A stretch of DNA of 64,000 nucleotides, from positions 1 to 64,000 of the forward strand of contig JAITLO010000011.1 in assembly GCA_031277855.1 (NCBI GenBank). The letters run 5' to 3'. The DNA comes from Acidovorax sp. (GTDB taxonomy: Bacteria; Pseudomonadota; Gammaproteobacteria; Burkholderiales; Burkholderiaceae_C). A model generated the notes under the pieces. It was given only the letters and a program-made list of their open reading frames with translations. It ran no database searches and was not told where the DNA came from. The position numbers and the translations under genes were made by a program. Below, piece after piece: positions 10,002 through 18,386 of the stretch (position 1 is its first letter; every line of letters starts with the position of its first letter).

Positions 10002-10030
10002 GCGTGACAAAGTTGCTAGCCAAGTCACGC
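10002..10030. promoter_or_regulatory. Inverted repeat upstream of the CysRS paralogue
   Basis: GCGTGAC at 10002-10008 and GTCACGC at 10024-10030 form perfect 7-base arms around a 15-base spacer, ending 59 bases before the likely start codon. It could be an operator for a dimeric regulator or a leader hairpin; no regulator is identified. Confidence 0.4.
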
Positions 10031-10088
10031 TAGTGTTGGCTGCAGCAAGCACGACATAGGCTTGCTCAACCTGCTGCACCTCCACACC

Positions 10089-11558
10089 GTGAACCAGATT
10101 CCACTCCAGCTTTTCAACAGCCTGACGCGGAAATTGGAGACTTTCCAGCCCATCCACGCAGGCGAGGCAAGGGTGTATTCCTGCGGACCCACGGTCTACA
10201 ACTATCCCCATATCGGCAATATGCGGGCCTATGTCTTTGCCGACATTCTGGGGCGCGCGCTAAGCTTCAAGGGCTATAGGCTTCGCCATGTGATCAACAT
10301 CACCGATGTGGGGCATTTGAGCGATGACGCCGATGCGGGCGAGGACAAGATGGAAAGAATGGCCGCTGAATGCGTGCAGTCCATCTGGCACATCGCCAAA
10401 CACTACACAGAGGCCTTTTGGGATGACATCCGGGCGCTCAATATCCGTCAGCCCACGCGGTGGACGATCGCCTCCGAGTTCATCCCCCAGATGATAGATT
10501 TCGCCCAGTCGATCGCCGAAAAACATTGCTACGCGCTGCCCTCCGGCCTGTATTTTGATGTCTCGACCGTAGCTGATTACGGTCGCCTTGCCCGCCAGCA
10601 GAGCACCCAGGGCGAGGGGCGCATCGAACCGGTGCAAGGCAAGCGCAATGCGGCCGACTTCGCCATCTGGCGCAGAACGCGTCCCGGCGAGAAGCGCCAG
10701 ATGGAATGGGACTCGCCCTGGGGGCGGGGTGCACCGGGCTGGCATCTGGAATGCTCGGTGATGGGAGGCCATGTGCTGGGCTTTCCTTTTGACATCCACA
10801 CCGGCGGCATAGACCACCGCGAAATCCACCACCCCAACGAAATCGCGCAGAACCAGGCGTTTTGCTGCAGTGCAGGCCTGGCGCAAGCCGCCAACTCCGG
10901 AGCGCGCATCTGGATGCATAACAATTTCCTGATCGATCGGGCGGGGAAGATGAGCAAGAGTGCCGGGGAATTCCTGCGCCTGCAGCGATTGATCGACCAG
11001 GGCTATCACCCGCAGGCCTACCGGATGATGTGTCTCCAGGCGCATTACCGCTCCGAGCTGGAATTCAGCTGGGATGGCTTGGGTGCTGCTCTGGTGCGAT
11101 TGAAGCGGCTGCGCATGGGCGTGGAGAGACTCCAAGCCCTGGCCCCACCCGCCCCACACTGGGGTGTCGAACTGGCGCCTTGGATGGACCGTTTCGATGC
11201 CGCCATCTCCGAAGACTTGAACACCGCTATCGCACTCACCGTCCTCGAAGACATGGTGGCGCTGAAGGCTGCAGACCCAGGCGAAAAACTCGCGGCCATT
11301 GCCGCCATGGATGCCGTGCTGGGCCTCGATGTGTGCGGCCTCGACCGTGCGGCTCTGCGTATCCGCCCCAGAGCCGCCAGCATTGGCGAACAGGACATAG
11401 AGGCCATGCTGCTTCGGCGCGGCCAGGCACGGGCCGACAAGGATTTTGCTGCGGCCGACAGAGTGCGCCAGGCACTGGGCGAGCAGGGTGTGGAAGTGAT
11501 GGATGGGGATGCGCTGGCCTGGGAGTGGAGGCTCGGCCCGCCGCCCCCAGCACCGTGA
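10089..11558 (+). CDS. Divergent cysteinyl-tRNA synthetase paralogue
   Basis: Class I aminoacyl-tRNA synthetase of the CysRS type, 489 residues. Visible motifs: CGPTVYNYPHIGNMR, with the HIGH-like signature HIGN at residues 41-44, and the KMSKS loop at 287-291. CysRS zinc ligands are retained: the Cys of CGPTVYN, the Cys of WHLECSVM, and His/Glu of HHPNEIAQ. The region usually reading HGGGSDLMFPHHENEIAQ is altered to HTGGIDHREIHHPNE, so it is not a housekeeping-like CysRS. GTG at 10089 is preferred; TTG at 10062 is in frame but adds an unlikely leader. It sits alone after the tRNA-Phe pair, followed 102 bases later by a broken phosphatase gene. It could charge tRNA-Cys or be repurposed for another cysteine-activating reaction; the main cysS is not in the window. 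Confidence 0.88.
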   Translation: MNQIPLQLFNSLTRKLETFQPIHAGEARVYSCGPTVYNYPHIGNMRAYVFADILGRALSFKGYRLRHVINITDVGHLSDDADAGEDKMERMAAECVQSIWHIAKHYTEAFWDDIRALNIRQPTRWTIASEFIPQMIDFAQSIAEKHCYALPSGLYFDVSTVADYGRLARQQSTQGEGRIEPVQGKRNAADFAIWRRTRPGEKRQMEWDSPWGRGAPGWHLECSVMGGHVLGFPFDIHTGGIDHREIHHPNEIAQNQAFCCSAGLAQAANSGARIWMHNNFLIDRAGKMSKSAGEFLRLQRLIDQGYHPQAYRMMCLQAHYRSELEFSWDGLGAALVRLKRLRMGVERLQALAPPAPHWGVELAPWMDRFDAAISEDLNTAIALTVLEDMVALKAADPGEKLAAIAAMDAVLGLDVCGLDRAALRIRPRAASIGEQDIEAMLLRRGQARADKDFAAADRVRQALGEQGVEVMDGDALAWEWRLGPPPPAP

Positions 11559-11660
11559 GCACTGTCTTTGCTTGCATCCCCGTGGTCAGAGGGCTTTTGG
11601 ATGCCGGCCTGCAGCCCTGTACCCGCGCTGGCAAGGTAGGAGGATTGCAACGAGGACTCC

Positions 11661-12310
11661 ATGCCCACCATCACCTTTGTACGCCACGGGCAAAGCACGG
11701 CCAATCTGGGCGCCGTGTGCCCCATCCCGACATTCCTTTGACCTTGCTGGGCCAGGCACAGGCGCAGTTGCTGGCCAGCAGCCTGCCGACCCAGCCTGCA
11801 CTGGTGCTGACATCGCCCTATCTGCGTGCACGGGACACGGCACAGCCCTATTGCCAGCAATGGGGGATGGAGCCCCGGATCGAGCCGCTGCTGCATGAGA
11901 TGGACGCCATTGCCTACGAAGGCATTGCCGGCATGGATGGCGAGCAGCGCATGGCCGTGGCGGCCCGGTACTGGGAAGCGGCAGACCCCGATTTGCGCAC
12001 CGGCTCCGAGGTGGAAACCTATGCCGAGTTCGGCCAGCGCGTGCAGCAGTTTCGCTCCGAGCAACTGCCCCTGCTGCCCGATCGCAGCGTGGTGTTCGGC
12101 CATGGGCTGTGGATGGCCATGCTGTGCTGGCAACTCTCGGGCTTTGCCTGGGAGGGCCGCCAGGGCATGCAGACCTTTAAGCGCTTTCAAACAGGCTGGC
12201 CCATGCCCAATGGCGCCAGCTACCGGGTGCAAGGTGATGGGCAAACGCCCTGGGCGGTGCAGATCGATAGACAGGTCATGCAGGCCCTGGATGCGCTGGC
12301 AGCGGCTTGA
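11661..12310 (+). pseudogene. Histidine phosphatase (phosphoglycerate mutase-like), frameshifted
   Basis: Member of the histidine phosphatase superfamily. From ATG 11661 the frame encodes MPTITFVRHGQSTANLGAV, with the catalytic RHG motif, but hits TGA at 11739-11741. The rest of the protein continues in the -1 frame from about 11720 to the stop at 12310, beginning HPDIPLTLLGQAQAQ and including the conserved ALVLTSPYLRARDTA and the second catalytic histidine in VVFGHGLWM. Restoring one C to the C4 run at 11720-11723 would fuse the frames as GAVCPHPDIPLT, a normal family sequence of about 216 residues. It is therefore a one-base deletion: a real pseudogene or a homopolymer sequencing error. The substrate is unknown. 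Confidence 0.85.
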
Positions 12311-12449
12311 AAACCCTGCTGCCTGAGATTTGCACACGCTCCTGTTCTCATAGCGCTCCCTCGCACTGACAGCGTCGCTGCCGTAGCCATTCGCTTCCTC
12401 TTTGCGCTACATCAGCCCTTCCATTTCTGGTCATGCACTGCTGGTCTTA

Positions 12450-12472
12450 AAGATATATATTCAATACATCTT
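12450..12472. promoter_or_regulatory. NsrR operator
   Basis: A 23-base imperfect palindrome with outer arms AAGATATAT and ATACATCTT around ATTCA, pairing at 8 of 11 positions. It fits the known NsrR consensus (AAGATGYATTT with its mirror). It lies 18 bases before nnrS, and nsrR itself is the second gene of the operon, so nitric-oxide-relieved repression with autoregulation is expected. Confidence 0.85.
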
Positions 12473-12490
12473 ATTGCCGGATGTTGCCCC

Positions 12491-13714
12491 ATGACGCCGC
12501 TATTGCAGATCGAAGAGCCGCAAGCCGCCCCGCAGCCCGCGCCTGAGTGGAAGGCCTTTATGGCCATGGGTTTCAGGCCCTTGTACCTGGCCGGCTGCCT
12601 GTGGGCCGCGCTGTCGGTGGCGCTGTGGGTCTATGCCCCGCAGTGGCTGAGGGGGCAATTGGGCGGTGTGGTGTGGCATGCGCATGAAATGCTGTGGGCC
12701 TTTGTGGCCACGATTGCCGTGGGATTTTTGCTCACGGCCGCCGGCAACTGGACGGGGCGCAACCCCCTGGCGGGCAAGCCCCTGGCTGCCTTGTGCGCGC
12801 TGTGGTGTCTGGCGCGCATCGCTTTCTTGTTGCCGGGCATGCCTGCCCTGGTGCTGGGCGCGGCGGCCGAGCTGCTGTTTTTTGCGGGCGCAGCTGCTGC
12901 CCTGGGTCGGGTGATTTATGCCACGCGCAGCCGGCGCAACTACGGGCTGCCCCTGCTGCTGCTGGGCCTGACGGTGGCCGATGGCCTGTACCTGTGGGCG
13001 GCCTGGCAGGGCGACTATGGGCTGCTGATGCAGCGCTTTTACGCCGGCCTGCTGTGCATGGCCATCATCGCCCTGCTGATCGCGCGGCGCGTGGTTCCGT
13101 TTTTTGCCATGCGTGCCGTGGCCGGGCTGGACATTCCCATGCTGGGCGGCAGCGGCCCCTGGCAGTTGGGCGCCAGCGGCCTGGCCCTGGTCTGCCTGCT
13201 GCTGGGGTGGCAGTCCGGGCTGGCGTTGGGCCTGGCCGTGGCTGGCCTGCTCACGTTGTGGCAGCTGCTGGCCTGGAAGCCCTGGGCCGTGCGCAAAGTG
13301 CCGCTGCTGTGGGTGCTGTACGTGGGCCATGCAGGCCTGGCTTTGGGCCTGTTGGTGGCAGCCGCACAGGCTGCGGGCTGGGTGCTGCGCCTGGCATGGC
13401 CGGTGCATGTGATGGGTGTGCTGGGCTTTGCCGTGCTCATCATGGGCATGGTGACGCGCACGGCCCTGGGCCATCTGGGCCGGCCGCTGCGCAGCGATGC
13501 CAGCATGGTCGCGGCCTATGGCCTGGTCATCGCGGCGGCCGTGCTGCGCCTGCTGGCCTTGTGGCCCACGGCGCTGTCGCTGGCCGCACTGCATGCATCG
13601 GCCCTGGCCTGGGTGCTGGGCTTTGGCCTGTATCTGTGGCGTTTTACTCCCTGGCTGGTGCGTCCCCGTGCCTACCAGGCGGGGCAGGGCGCCATACCGA
13701 TTCGGAGGCGCTGA
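12491..13714 (+). CDS. nnrS: NnrS family haem/copper membrane protein, NO stress
   Basis: Polytopic inner-membrane protein of 407 residues with about twelve hydrophobic helices. NnrS proteins bind haem and copper and protect against the effects of nitric oxide. Family features seen: FMAMGFRPLYLAGCLWA near the N-terminus, GGVVWHAHEMLWAFVATIAVGFLLTA with the histidine pair, ARRVVPFFAMRA, and the late GMVTRTALGHLGRPL. The start ATG lies 18 bases after a clear NsrR operator. The stop codon overlaps the start of nsrR (TGATG), so the two are translationally coupled. Confidence 0.94.
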   Translation: MTPLLQIEEPQAAPQPAPEWKAFMAMGFRPLYLAGCLWAALSVALWVYAPQWLRGQLGGVVWHAHEMLWAFVATIAVGFLLTAAGNWTGRNPLAGKPLAALCALWCLARIAFLLPGMPALVLGAAAELLFFAGAAAALGRVIYATRSRRNYGLPLLLLGLTVADGLYLWAAWQGDYGLLMQRFYAGLLCMAIIALLIARRVVPFFAMRAVAGLDIPMLGGSGPWQLGASGLALVCLLLGWQSGLALGLAVAGLLTLWQLLAWKPWAVRKVPLLWVLYVGHAGLALGLLVAAAQAAGWVLRLAWPVHVMGVLGFAVLIMGMVTRTALGHLGRPLRSDASMVAAYGLVIAAAVLRLLALWPTALSLAALHASALAWVLGFGLYLWRFTPWLVRPRAYQAGQGAIPIRRR

Positions 13715-14184
13715 TGCGTTTGACCGCCATGACCGATTACGCGCTGCGCCTGCTGATGTATGTGGCGCAGCGGCCCGAGCGCCTGTGCACGATTGCCGAA
13801 GTGGCCCAGGCACACGGCATCTCCGAGGCCCATTTGATGAAGGTCACCCATCTGCTGGCCCAGCAGAATTGGATAGCGACGGTGCGTGGCAAGGGCGGGG
13901 GCATGCGCCTGGCGCACAGCCCTGCAGCCATCAATCTGGGCGCCGTGGTGCGCGGCATGGAAAGCGATTTTGCCTTGGTCGAATGCCAGGGCGGCGCCAG
14001 CCAGTGCGGCCTGACCGGCCATTGCGCGCTGGCGGGCGTGTTGGACGGGGCTTTGCAAAGCTTTATGGCGCATCTGGATGGATTTTCTCTGGCCGATGTG
14101 CTGCCTGCCGCGGCGCCTGCCGCGCCGAAACCGGTGGCCGTACTGCGCAACCGCTCTGCGAAACCCTTGAGGGAAAGGCGGTAA
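13714..14184 (+). CDS. nsrR: Rrf2-family NO-sensing repressor NsrR
   Basis: A 156-residue iron-sulfur repressor of nitric-oxide stress genes. An N-terminal winged helix begins MRLTAMTDYALRLLMYVA, with recognition segment ISEAHLMKVTHLLA. Cluster-ligand cysteines are at 91, 98 and 104 (VECQGGASQCGLTGHCALAG), matching NsrR spacing within one or two residues. It starts at an ATG overlapping the nnrS stop and is followed 3 bases later by a membrane protein gene. With the operator at 12450-12472 it forms a self-regulated NO-response operon. The C-terminal tail (Ala/Pro then basic) is longer than in E. coli NsrR. Confidence 0.95.
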   Translation: MRLTAMTDYALRLLMYVAQRPERLCTIAEVAQAHGISEAHLMKVTHLLAQQNWIATVRGKGGGMRLAHSPAAINLGAVVRGMESDFALVECQGGASQCGLTGHCALAGVLDGALQSFMAHLDGFSLADVLPAAAPAAPKPVAVLRNRSAKPLRERR

Positions 14185-14187
14185 GCC

Positions 14188-14628
14188 ATGCCCTACGGCT
14201 TGTTGGTGACACTGCATTTGCTGGCCGCCATCGCCTTTGCCGGCACCGTGTTTTTTGAGGTGGTGATCCTCGGCGGTATTGCGCACAAGCTGCCTGCCAG
14301 GACCATGCTCCCGGTCGAGCAGGCCCTGGGCACGCGTGCCGTGGCCGTCATGCCCTGGGTGTTGCTGCTGCTCTATGCCGTAGGGCTGGCCATGGCCTGG
14401 CAGCACCGCGCGCTATTGGCCCAGCCGCTGGCCAGCAGTTTTGGCCTGCTGCTGTCCATCAAGATGCTGCTGGCATTCAGCGTGTTCGGCCACTTTGCGA
14501 GGGCCATGCTCTGGCGCCGGCGCGGCCAGCTCCATGCCCGGCGTTCGCGGCGCTTGCACCTCAGCATTTTTTGCCATGTGCTGGCCATTGTGGTGTTGGC
14601 CAAGGCGATGTTTTACGTCAGCTGGTGA
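14188..14628 (+). CDS. CopD-like four-helix membrane protein in the NsrR operon
   Basis: A 146-residue inner-membrane protein with four predicted helices (about residues 4-26, 48-72, 80-103, 122-144). Histidines sit in or near helices (LHLLAAIAFAGTVFF, FGHFARAML, FCHVLAIVVL), a pattern of CopD / cytochrome-b561-like proteins that bind haem. It begins 3 bases after the nsrR stop and so shares its promoter and operator. A role in NO or copper/haem handling is inferred from position; the biochemical function is unknown. Confidence 0.75.
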   Translation: MPYGLLVTLHLLAAIAFAGTVFFEVVILGGIAHKLPARTMLPVEQALGTRAVAVMPWVLLLLYAVGLAMAWQHRALLAQPLASSFGLLLSIKMLLAFSVFGHFARAMLWRRRGQLHARRSRRLHLSIFCHVLAIVVLAKAMFYVSW

Positions 14629-14807
14629 CTCCTCTATGGATAGCAGGGTGTGCAGACATAGGGCCGGTCTGGGACATGAATGCTGTTGCAAACCAGTGAT
14701 GGCCAACATCAGCAGCTATCAAAACCTCCAACTGCAGGGCTTGGCGCGCGCAAAGCAACGCGGGCAAGTTAAGCTCGCAGCTGACACAGCACAGCAGGGG
14801 GAAGAGG

Positions 14808-17800
14808 GTGGAATCGCAATGGCAACCGGGCTTGATCGCCCTGCACGGCAACCAGACCGAGGCCCTGGCCGATACGGTGCTGGCCTGGTTGGCGGCCCAT
14901 CCGCTGGCTGCACTGGAGCCCGAGACCGTGCTGGTGCAAAGCAATGGCATGGCCGAGTGGTTCAAGATGCGCATGGCCGACACCCTGGGCGTGTGCGCCG
15001 CAGCCCGCGTGGAGCTGCCGGCGCGCTTTGTCTGGCGCAGCTACCGGCAGATGCTGGGGCCGGACGCCGTGCCGCGCGAATCGCCGCTGGACAAGACTCC
15101 CATGATCTGGCGCTTGATGCGCCTGCTGCCGCACTGCCTGGCCGATGCCGCCATGGCGCCGATGTTTGCCCCCATTGCCCATTTTCTGCGCCCCGGTGAG
15201 CCCCAGCGCCTGCTGCAGCTGGCCCAGCGTCTGGCCGATTTGTTCGACCAATACCAGATCTACCGCGCGGATTGGCTGGAGGCCTGGGCCCAGGGCCGGG
15301 ATGTGCTGTGCAACCCGGGTCAGCCTGACAAACCCGTGCCCGAAGCCCAGCAATGGCAGCCCGTTTTGTGGCGTGCGCTGCTGGCCGAGCTGGACGAAGA
15401 CGAGCGCGCAGCCACCCGCCCCGCGCTGCTGGCGCGGGTGCTGGAGGCCCTGCATTCCGGCCAGGCCCCGCACAGCCCGCTGGCGCGCCGCGTGGTGGTG
15501 TTTGGCATGAGCCAGATGCCGCTGTCGCTGATGCAGTTCTTGAGCGGCATCGCCCGCCACAGCCAGGTGCTGATTGCCGTGCCCAACCCCTGCCGTTTTC
15601 ACTGGGCCGATGCCATCGATGGCCGCGAGCTGCTGCGCCAGCAGCGCCGCCGCCACCCGCACAAGGCCGGCAAAGACCTGGCCCAGCTGCCGCTTGCGGC
15701 CATGCACGCCCATGCCCATCCGCTGCTGGCCTCCTGGGGCCGGCAAAGCCGCGACTATGTGCGCCAGCTCGATGCCTTCGACACCACCAGCGACACCGCT
15801 GCGCAATGGAACTGGCCGCGCGTGGATGTCTATGCCGAGGACGATGCCCAAGACCTGGCGGGAGCGCCCTTGCTGCAGCAGGTGCAGCAGCGCATACGCG
15901 ACCTGGTGCCACTGACCGAGCACCCCAGGCTGGAGATTCCGGCCAGCGACCGCTCCATCGTCTTCCACGAAGCCCATGGTCTGGTGCGCGAGCTGGAGGT
16001 GCTGCATGACCAGTTGCTGCAACTGCTGGCCCAGCCTGCACAGGCCGATGCGCCGCCACTTGCTCCGCGCGACGTGGTGGTCATGCTGCCGGCGATTGAA
16101 GAGGCCGCGCCGGCCATTCGCGCCGTGTTCGGCCAGTACGGCCGCCAGGACGCGCGCTTTATCCCCTTCGACATTGCCGACGTGGGCGCACGCGCCAGCA
16201 GCCCGCTGGTGACGGCGCTGCAATGGCTGCTCAAGCTGCCCCAGCAGCGCTGCCGCTTGAGTGAGCTCTGCGATCTGTTGGATGTGCCCGCCGTGGCCGC
16301 ACGTGTGGGCCTGACGGCCGATGACCTGCCCCAGCTCACGCAGTGGATGGCGGGCGCCGGCATGCGCTGGGGGCTGAATGCAGCCCAGCGCGCCCAACTG
16401 GGCCTGGCGGCCTGCGGCGAGCCCAACAGCGCCTGGTTTGGCCTGCAGCGCATGCTGCTGGGCTATGCCAGCGGCGCCGCAGCTGCCGAAGGCCAGAGCG
16501 CGGCCTTTGCCGGCATCGAGCCCTATGACGAGGTCGGCGGCCTGAGCGCCGAGCTGGCCGGCAGCCTGGCCAGCCTGCTGGCGCGCATGCTGCAGTGGTG
16601 GCAGACCGGCAATGACAGCGCCACGCCCGAGGTCTGGGCTCAGCGCTTTCGCACGCTGCTGGATGATTTTTTCATCGCCCAGACCGATGAAGACCAGGCC
16701 TTGCTGGCCGCATTGGACCAGGCCCTGGTGCGCTGGCAGTCCGCCTGCGCCCAGGCCGGTTTTGTCGATGCACTGGCCCTGCCCGTGGCGCAAGAGGCCT
16801 GGCTGCAGGCGCTGGAAGAGCCGGCGCTGAACCAGCGTTTTCGCGCCGGCGGCGTGACGTTTTGCACGCTGATGCCCATGCGCGCCATTCCCTTTGAGGT
16901 GGTGTGTCTGCTGGGCATGAACGATGGCGACTACCCGCGCCGCGCCAGCCGCGCCGATTTCGATTTGATGGCTCAGGCCGGCCAGCACCGCCCCGGCGAC
17001 CGCGCCCGCCGCGATGATGACCGCCAGCTGATGCTGGACGCGCTGCTGTCCGCGCGCCGCATGCTCTACCTCAGCTGGGCAGGCCGCCATGTGCGCGACA
17101 ACAGCGAGCAGCCGCCCTCGGTGCTGGTCTCCCAGTTGCGCGACTACCTGCAACAAGGTTGGCAGGGCGAGGGCAGTGACGGTCTGCCACCGCGCGAGCA
17201 AGGCCGGCTGCTGTTGGCGCAGCGCAGCGCGCTGCATCCGCTGCAGCCCTTTAGCCGACGCTATTTCGAGGCGGATTCCCCGCTCTCCACCTATGCCCGC
17301 GAATGGCATGCAGCCCATGCCGATGCGGCGCTGGACAGCGCCCCCAGCATGCCGGATTTCGCCCCCGACCCAGAGGCCCCGCTGACGCTGGCACGGCTGG
17401 TGGACTTCTACCGCAACCCGGCGCGGGCCTATCTGCGCCACCGCCTGCTGGTGCGCTTTGTGCCCGAGGAAGAGGTGGTCATGGATGACGAGCTCTTCCA
17501 GCTCGACGGCCTCACCGCCTATGGCCTGGTGCAGCAGCTGCAGCAAAGCGGCGCAGCCCAGCTGACGGCGGCACCCCAGGCCGATGTGGCCGCCCAGGTG
17601 CAGGCCCAGGTTCAGCGCCTGGCACGTTCCGGCGGCCTGCCCCTGGCCGGCCTGGGCCAGCGCGCGGCCGAGGCGCTGCAGGCCCAGACCACGCCCTCGC
17701 TACAAGCCTGGCAGCGCTTGATGCAGGAATGGCCGCACAGCGCGCCGCGTGAGCGTTTGTTGCTCACAAACAATGAGCTGATCCTGGACGACTGGCTAGA

Positions 17801-18386
17801 CGGCCTGCGCGCACGCAGCCAGCCCTGGTCGCCCGATGCAGACGGCCCCGAGTTCAACCACTGCTGGTTTGCGCTGGAGCCGCGTACCCTGCTGCGCAAA
17901 AAAGGTGATGCCCTGCAGGCCGACAAGCTCCTGGGCCTGTACCTGCGCAGCCTGGCCCTGGCCGCCACCGGCGCCCAGGCCCTGGGCTGTGTGGTGGCAC
18001 GCGATGTGGTGGTCTGGAGCCTGCCCCTGCCGCAGATGGAGGCACAGCAGCGCCTGCTGCAATGGATGGGCTGGTGGCGTGCGGGCCAGCAGGCGCCACT
18101 GCCCCTGCCGCTGCGCACCGGCGTGGCCGGTGCCGAGGGCGATATGGCCGCCGCAGCCCAGGCCTATGAGGGCGGCTTTGCCATCAGCGGTGAGCTGGAC
18201 GACCCCAGCTGGGCGCGCTGTTACCCGGAGTTTGCCGATCTGCTGACTGCCCCCTATGGCACGGCCGATGTGCAAAGCCTGTCCGCCGCCTTGTACGGCC
18301 CCATGCTGGACTGGGTGGCCCAGTCGCTGCGCACCGAAGTTTTTGCCGTTCTTGACGCGGCCGCCATGCAGGAGGACGCCGCATGA
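14808..18386 (+). CDS. recC: Exodeoxyribonuclease V gamma subunit RecC
   Basis: Chi-recognition scaffold of the RecBCD helicase-nuclease, which processes double-strand ends for recombination and degrades foreign linear DNA. 1192 residues, close to family size. The start is GTG at 14808 after a purine-rich AGGGGGAAGAGG stretch, giving HGNQTEALADTVLAWL and then VLVQSNGMAEWFKMR, the conserved RecC N-terminus. Later family signatures are GMSQMPLSLMQFL, FHEAHGLVRELEVLHDQLL and FCTLMPMRAIPFEVVCLLGMNDGDYPR (read as consecutive parts near residues 680-710). It overlaps recB as ATGA. The order recC-recB-recD is one continuous coupled operon here. Confidence 0.96.
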   Translation: MESQWQPGLIALHGNQTEALADTVLAWLAAHPLAALEPETVLVQSNGMAEWFKMRMADTLGVCAAARVELPARFVWRSYRQMLGPDAVPRESPLDKTPMIWRLMRLLPHCLADAAMAPMFAPIAHFLRPGEPQRLLQLAQRLADLFDQYQIYRADWLEAWAQGRDVLCNPGQPDKPVPEAQQWQPVLWRALLAELDEDERAATRPALLARVLEALHSGQAPHSPLARRVVVFGMSQMPLSLMQFLSGIARHSQVLIAVPNPCRFHWADAIDGRELLRQQRRRHPHKAGKDLAQLPLAAMHAHAHPLLASWGRQSRDYVRQLDAFDTTSDTAAQWNWPRVDVYAEDDAQDLAGAPLLQQVQQRIRDLVPLTEHPRLEIPASDRSIVFHEAHGLVRELEVLHDQLLQLLAQPAQADAPPLAPRDVVVMLPAIEEAAPAIRAVFGQYGRQDARFIPFDIADVGARASSPLVTALQWLLKLPQQRCRLSELCDLLDVPAVAARVGLTADDLPQLTQWMAGAGMRWGLNAAQRAQLGLAACGEPNSAWFGLQRMLLGYASGAAAAEGQSAAFAGIEPYDEVGGLSAELAGSLASLLARMLQWWQTGNDSATPEVWAQRFRTLLDDFFIAQTDEDQALLAALDQALVRWQSACAQAGFVDALALPVAQEAWLQALEEPALNQRFRAGGVTFCTLMPMRAIPFEVVCLLGMNDGDYPRRASRADFDLMAQAGQHRPGDRARRDDDRQLMLDALLSARRMLYLSWAGRHVRDNSEQPPSVLVSQLRDYLQQGWQGEGSDGLPPREQGRLLLAQRSALHPLQPFSRRYFEADSPLSTYAREWHAAHADAALDSAPSMPDFAPDPEAPLTLARLVDFYRNPARAYLRHRLLVRFVPEEEVVMDDELFQLDGLTAYGLVQQLQQSGAAQLTAAPQADVAAQVQAQVQRLARSGGLPLAGLGQRAAEALQAQTTPSLQAWQRLMQEWPHSAPRERLLLTNNELILDDWLDGLRARSQPWSPDADGPEFNHCWFALEPRTLLRKKGDALQADKLLGLYLRSLALAATGAQALGCVVARDVVVWSLPLPQMEAQQRLLQWMGWWRAGQQAPLPLPLRTGVAGAEGDMAAAAQAYEGGFAISGELDDPSWARCYPEFADLLTAPYGTADVQSLSAALYGPMLDWVAQSLRTEVFAVLDAAAMQEDAA

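Noticed and set aside
10062..10088. TTG start for the CysRS paralogue
   Set aside because: It adds a nine-residue leader (LNLLHLHT-type) not expected before the conserved N-terminus; GTG at 10089 fits better.
11661..11745. Programmed -1 frameshifting in the histidine phosphatase gene
   Set aside because: No X-XXY-YYZ slippery heptamer is present; the junction is a plain C4 run best explained by a missing base, and this family is not known for programmed shifts.
9532..12310. Genomic island inserted at tRNA-Phe
   Set aside because: No integrase and no duplicated 3' tRNA fragment (att site) downstream were found; the second tRNA copy is full length. Kept only as a remark on gene context.
14769..17546. 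Very long open frame antisense to recC (over 900 codons), and similar long antisense frames over recB, the NtrY-like kinase, the TonB receptor and rep
   Set aside because: High GC at third codon positions removes stop codons from the opposite strand. The antisense products are rich in His/Gln/Ala/Arg with no domain motifs, while the sense frames carry complete conserved motifs.
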